A DNA stretch of 64,000 bases from Mya arenaria (lineage: Eukaryota > Mollusca > Bivalvia > Myida > Myidae), in NCBI RefSeq assembly GCF_026914265.1, contig NC_069127.1, positions 25,496,637 through 25,560,636 on the forward strand. The letters are read 5' to 3'. Below the pieces are notes generated by a model. The model did no database searches and had not been told where the DNA came from. It worked only from the letters and a program-made list of their open reading frames with translations. Shown one piece after another: positions 59,620 to 64,000 of the stretch. The position numbers and the translations under genes were made by a program. Each line of letters starts with the position of its first letter. Position 1 is the stretch's first letter.

Positions 59620-60640
59620 GTTCAAAACAGTCCTTTACAAGTTTGGGGTCCCTTGGCCACAGGTTCAGTTATAGATCGCAAAGTGATATTTAGCTATGGG
59701 TCAACACGACCTTGGCCTTTGACCCACTGCCCTAAAAAACAATAGAGTACATCTACTGGTCATGACAAGCCTGCTATCTAAGTTTGAGGTCCCTGGAACC
59801 CAGCGCTCTTCAGTTTTTCATCGGAAAAAGATTTTCAGCTCAAGGTCACCAAGACCTACTGTCTTCAAATCGTTCAATTCATCTTCTGGAAATAACCAAC
59901 CTGCAATCTAAGTTTGAGGTCCCTGGACCCCAGCATTTTTCATTTATTGGTCAGAAACAGATCTTAAGCCCATGGTCACAACGACCTTGACCTTTGACCT
60001 CAAGCATCAACAGGGGTTCATCTACTGGTCATGCCTAACCAATCGTCGTAGTTTGAGGTCCCATTGGCCCCAGCTTTCTCCAGTTTTTGATCGAAAACGG
60101 ATTTTTTAGCTCAATATCACAACTTTGACCTTGAACCAACTGACTTTAAATCGCATACACGTAGGCTCATTTACATGTTTGTTTTGAGCAACCTGCCTAC
60201 CAAGTTTGAGGTCCCTGGCCCGAGATTCTACAGTTTTTGTTTGGATTTTCATCTCAAGATCACCACAACTTTGGACCAACTGACTTGAAATCGCAAAGGC
60301 TCATTTACATGTACTTGTCATGAGCAACCTGTCAACAAAGTACGAGGTCCCTGGGCCCCAGCTTCTCCAGCTTTGAACAGAAACGGATTTTCAGTTCAAG
60401 GTTATCACAACATTGACATTAAACCAAATTATTTAAAATTGCTGAAGCTCATCTACTCGTCATGACCAACCTGCTAATACCAAATTTAAGGTCCTGGGTC
60501 CCATTGTTTTTAGTTATTGATCGGAAACGGATTTTCAGCTCAGCTAGAGATTACCACATCCTTGAGCCACTGACCTCAAAATCAATATGGTTTATCCAAC
60601 CTGCCTGCCAAGTTTGAGAGGTAGCTTTTATAATCTTTAG
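59620..60640 (+). repeat. Tandem array of ~130-150-bp units rich in AGGTCA half-sites
   Basis: About eight units, each starting AAGTTTGAGGTCCCTGG, then CAGTTTTTGATCGGAAACGG, ATTTTCAGCTCAAGGTCAC, ACGACCTTGACCTTTGACC and CTACTGGTCATGACCAACCT. One unit (59988-60000) has an exact DR1 motif TGACCTTTGACCT. Diverged, not coding. Confidence 0.8.
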
Positions 60641-60649
60641 CAGTTTAAC

Positions 60650-61440
60650 AAACAATAAAATTGAGTACCTAACTGCAATGACCTTGATCTCATTCGGGAA
60701 ATAGTTCACATTGTCCACTATGCATTCATGAATATTCACAGTCAACCTAACAGTTACCCAATGGATTATTACAATTTTCAATTGTTACACAATAATTCTG
60801 GGAAACCTGTATCAGATTTCTTGTATTATTGAAATTCACAAGTGTCCCTTCTTGCAAGACAAACAATTCCAAATACAAGACATGCGAGCATAGAGCAATA
60901 ATGCTTCATTAAGTAAAGAAAGGAACACACTATATTGATTGAATGCTTTTTATTGTCATATGTACCTGTACAATATTTACCGACGACATGTAACAAAATA
61001 CAAACTGTCTCAACCGAAATACTGGCAAACAAAATCGTCTCGGTTATCATAACAGCAAAATAGTAACCAACACATGTTTTTTACTCCATCTAACAAAGAA
61101 ATCACTTATATTGTATTTTGATATTGCTTAAGGTATGAGTTGTATTAAAACAATGAATATTTAACAAACAAATGCAATCTAATGTTGTCAATGGTTTTGA
61201 TTTCTGTACATGTAATCTATTGCCTTCGACTAGAACACAATTTAAATGTTCTCGTTCTTTTTAATATTATTTTCAACAGTTTAATAGATGAATATAAACT
61301 ATGATATGGACCAATCTGAGTAACAATGTTATCTATTTTTCATTCTGATACATTTTTCTTAAATGGAAACGATGATGTTTATTTTGAAATGTAGACCTTT
61401 TATTGAAGGCTCTCAATTTCCTTTAAAAACATTATTTCAA
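60650..61440. other. AT-rich stretch without recognised gene
   Basis: Only short frames without domain signatures (for example minus-strand 60551-60781 and 60826-61050). Confidence 0.4.
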
Positions 61441-61448
61441 TGGCCAGG

Positions 61449-61550
61449 GTCACATGGTACACAAATCTTTTCATGTGATACACAAATTTTGTCACATGGT
61501 ACACAACTTTTGTCACGTGATACACAACAAGAGTCACATGATACGAATAA
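61449..61550. repeat. ~22-bp tandem array with E-box cores, five units
   Basis: Units of (G)TCACATGGTACACAA..TTTT: cores TCACATGG, TCATGTGAT, TCACATGG, TCACGTGA, TCACATGA in order. The open frame on the minus strand (YHVTKVVYHVTK...) only reflects the repeat. Confidence 0.8.
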
Positions 61551-62232
61551 TCACAATACTGCATCTGAGGCACATTATCCGTGTTTATTTTCATAATAAA
61601 ATACTTAACGTGATCCAAACACCATCCGGTTAATTTCACAACAATGTTATTAAACTTCAGAAAATAACAAACAGATATAACACACTTATCACATCAACCT
61701 AAAATAAAGGGGAAAATAAATCTGTAATGAGTAGGGAACAGAACAAAATCTCGATCGACATGTGTACAAACAGCGTGGGAACATTTTAACTTAACAATAT
61801 TTTGATCACAGTAAAACGAAAGATCTGATTGACACTTAAGACTTACTGACGAACACTAAACGTAATGTTTTACACTGAGACTACTAGTGAATGACATTCC
61901 ATAAATATTTTTACAAAATATTGTACACCTAGATACAGAGACAATTAATTACTTGGTGGTTTTACACTGAAATAAATAGTCACACCGCAATAACACTGAT
62001 CAATGTAATCATTTTGAAACAATTACTGGTTACAATTGTACTTTTAACAGATCCAAGATCAGACTTACACCAAAATTACAAAACAGTCTTAATATAAGTC
62101 ATGTTTCTACACATACTTCCAAAAAACGTTGAAACTTGAAATTTATTGTGACATTAAAAAGGACAAAAATTCCTGAGAATAAGTGTGTAGGAGACAAAAA
62201 AAAGTGCGTATTTCAATTGGGGAGACAAAATA

Positions 62233-62246
62233 GTTACCATGGCAAC
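62233..62246. promoter_or_regulatory. RFX X-box motif 1
   Basis: GTTACCATGGCAAC fits the X-box consensus GTNRCC-n(0-3)-RGYAAC bound by RFX factors. Confidence 0.45.
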
Positions 62247-62326
62247 AGGTTGTGAACTGTCATGTCTTCAATTGCAGATTAAAACATTTTTATTGTAAGG
62301 ACTTGAATACGAGTTCAGATTTCCCT

Positions 62327-62340
62327 GTTACCATGGTAAC
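62327..62340. promoter_or_regulatory. RFX X-box motif 2
   Basis: GTTACCATGGTAAC is a perfect palindromic X-box 94 bases after the first. Confidence 0.45.
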
Positions 62341-64000
62341 AACTTATCGTTTACAAACAAGAAGTCAATATGATATGTACGTTATTCAGATCGCTTATTG
62401 CTAAAATGAAATTTATTCAAAAACAATATACTTGTCAAGCATAATAGATTACAAATGTTACATATACCTATCTAATAACTTTGATAACATCACATCAATT
62501 AATGTGATTTAAAGTAATTACAAACTTTACCCACAATTTTCTGTCATGGCTTAGCTAATGTGATAAGTTTGTGTGTCAATAAAAAACCTTTAAACCCTTT
62601 CATAGAATATATATAATTACACTGAGTATGTACATAATATTAACCATTAGATACAAATTACCCTAAAATAAAATACTAGTATGACCCTAAAATTTCTAGG
62701 TCATATAACGTGGCGTAAAAAGTCTATATGAATCTCTGTGATTATATTTTCTGAACACATGTTACTTATAGAAAAAAGTTTGCATGAAAAATGGCAATTT
62801 TAAATGAATTATCTGATAATAAAATAAAGAATAAGGGACAAGCTCATTTTCATAATATTGTGATAGGGGTCATCATCATCATAATAAAAAAAAATACATA
62901 ATCTAACAAATAACACTTAAGGCAAGATATTACTTATGGCAACGTATGGGAAACCTCAGATCCATATTAATTAAAGTTAGGATTTATTTGTGTTTTTCTA
63001 GTACACTAATTAATTAAGTTAGGCCAAAGTAACTAAAAATAATATTTTAGTGTTTCCCCACCCACATTTTTAGTTGCGGGTGGGTATGTTTGTTTTTTTA
63101 CTTCACTATCCTTAAGTTCTGTAATAAAAATGAAAACAAAATTAGGACCACTGCTGAAGAAGCTTAAAAATATATTCAGGCTGACAGTGTTTTTTTAGTT
63201 CCGCGGAGGACGCAAAAAAACTATTAAATCAGTGGCCTTATACACTGTCTAATAACTTCTTACATTAGCAAATTACAAATATTTTTCTGATTTATAGAAC
63301 AAAGCTTATAGCTATGTCACCAATCTGATTAGTGTTTATTATGCTTAAAATATCTACAGTGATGTTTCCATTAGTTAATTATGATGTAAGGAATATTAAG
63401 TGTATGTAATATTCTACTTTATATGATTATATACACCTACAAATCTAACACAACCTTGAGACTTCAGTCACTATGACGATATTTATAATAATAAATACTT
63501 CATACTTATGAAATACAAATATACAGTCATGTTGCAGATTCTGCTTAATATTTTAGCAAATCTCAGACTACTTTCTGTAGAAAATGAACGTACGTGTTAA
63601 TAGGGTACTGATTTTTTTCTTTCTGTGATACAAATCTTGGTTAATATTCTTTTGAGTTTTAAAAGTTCAAAATTTTAGGAGAGGAAAATGAAATTCCCAT
63701 TTTTTTGTAGACAATGTCATTTTCATTTTATTTATTTGTAATGTGCAATAACTATGTAATAGATCTCTGAAGTTATTTTTTTTAAATGATCACCATTTAT
63801 GTCCTTTTAAATATTAAGTTCAGTTAATAAATCCTATTTAGATATTTTCTAATATAATTGTAATTATATATCTTTATAAAACAATATATTTACAAACAAT
63901 ACAATTTTCTGAAACAAAGGACATACAAAGAAATACAGCCTTATGATAAAAGTATATTTATAGAACAATAAACACAATCAAATTTTTAAATTTCAATTAT

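Larger units (their letters stand above)
61600..64000. other. AT-rich terminal stretch, no gene seen
   Basis: Very AT-rich with many short runs. It could be the 3' UTR or an intron of a gene outside the window. Two RFX-type palindromes are listed separately. A GC hairpin CCCACCC...GGGTGGG is at about 63058-63087. Confidence 0.4.

Noticed and set aside
63170-63225. Inverted A/T runs around TTCCGCGGAGG
   Set aside because: The stem is mostly homopolymer A/T pairing, expected in this AT-rich stretch.

Overview
The window looks like nuclear DNA of a marine bivalve mollusc: AT-rich, with split genes, dense short transposons, bivalve-type AGGTCA-rich tandem repeats and a Steamer-like LTR retrotransposon. 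The lineage is inferred from these features; no rRNA or mitochondrial marker is present.

Only two cellular gene families can be supported. The first is an intact four-exon inhibitor-of-apoptosis (IAP) gene on the minus strand (14287-16715), with two BIR domains, a UBA domain and a C-terminal RING. A TATA-like region and a step-type heat-shock-element-like array lie just upstream. The second is a small plus-strand gene of the selenoprotein-W/Rdx fold whose C-terminus ends in a prenylation (CaaX) signal, CTLL, as in MIEN1. It occurs three times in tandem: copy A (exons 3-4 at 7015-7844, exon 1 deleted), copy B (exon 1 at 25379, exons 3-4 at 36557-38061) and copy C (exon 1 at 42104, exons 3-4 at 49579-50199). 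The exon expected to carry the CxxC redox site (exon 2) was not found by eye in any copy.

Layout: 1-9915 is duplicon A. 9916-13400 holds a foldback element, a decayed LINE and other repeats. 13400-17090 is the IAP gene and its promoter. 17094-21820 is a young, whole-looking Ty3/Gypsy (Mag/Steamer-like) element with matching LTRs and a 5-bp target duplication; a paralogous copy of its empty target lies at 22156-22385. 22386-24880 holds repeats. 24890-39715 is duplicon B, diverged and rich in short DNA transposons. 40460-52635 is duplicon C, closely similar to A. 52780-58330 holds repeats and a second decayed LINE with a MULE-like MITE inside its ORF1. 58590-60640 holds SINE-like and nuclear-receptor-half-site tandem repeats. 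60650-64000 is AT-rich with no recognised gene, but has a small E-box tandem array and two RFX X-box palindromes.

The most unusual feature is a 41-bp tandem array of about 26 units (36907-37985) in the last intron of copy B. Each unit repeats the 3' splice site and the first bases of exon 4, so the real acceptor sits at the end of a long row of near-identical decoys. Unit-number differences in other arrays (69 bp, 37 bp), insertions present in A but not C, and the exon-1 deletion in A show how the duplicons have diverged.
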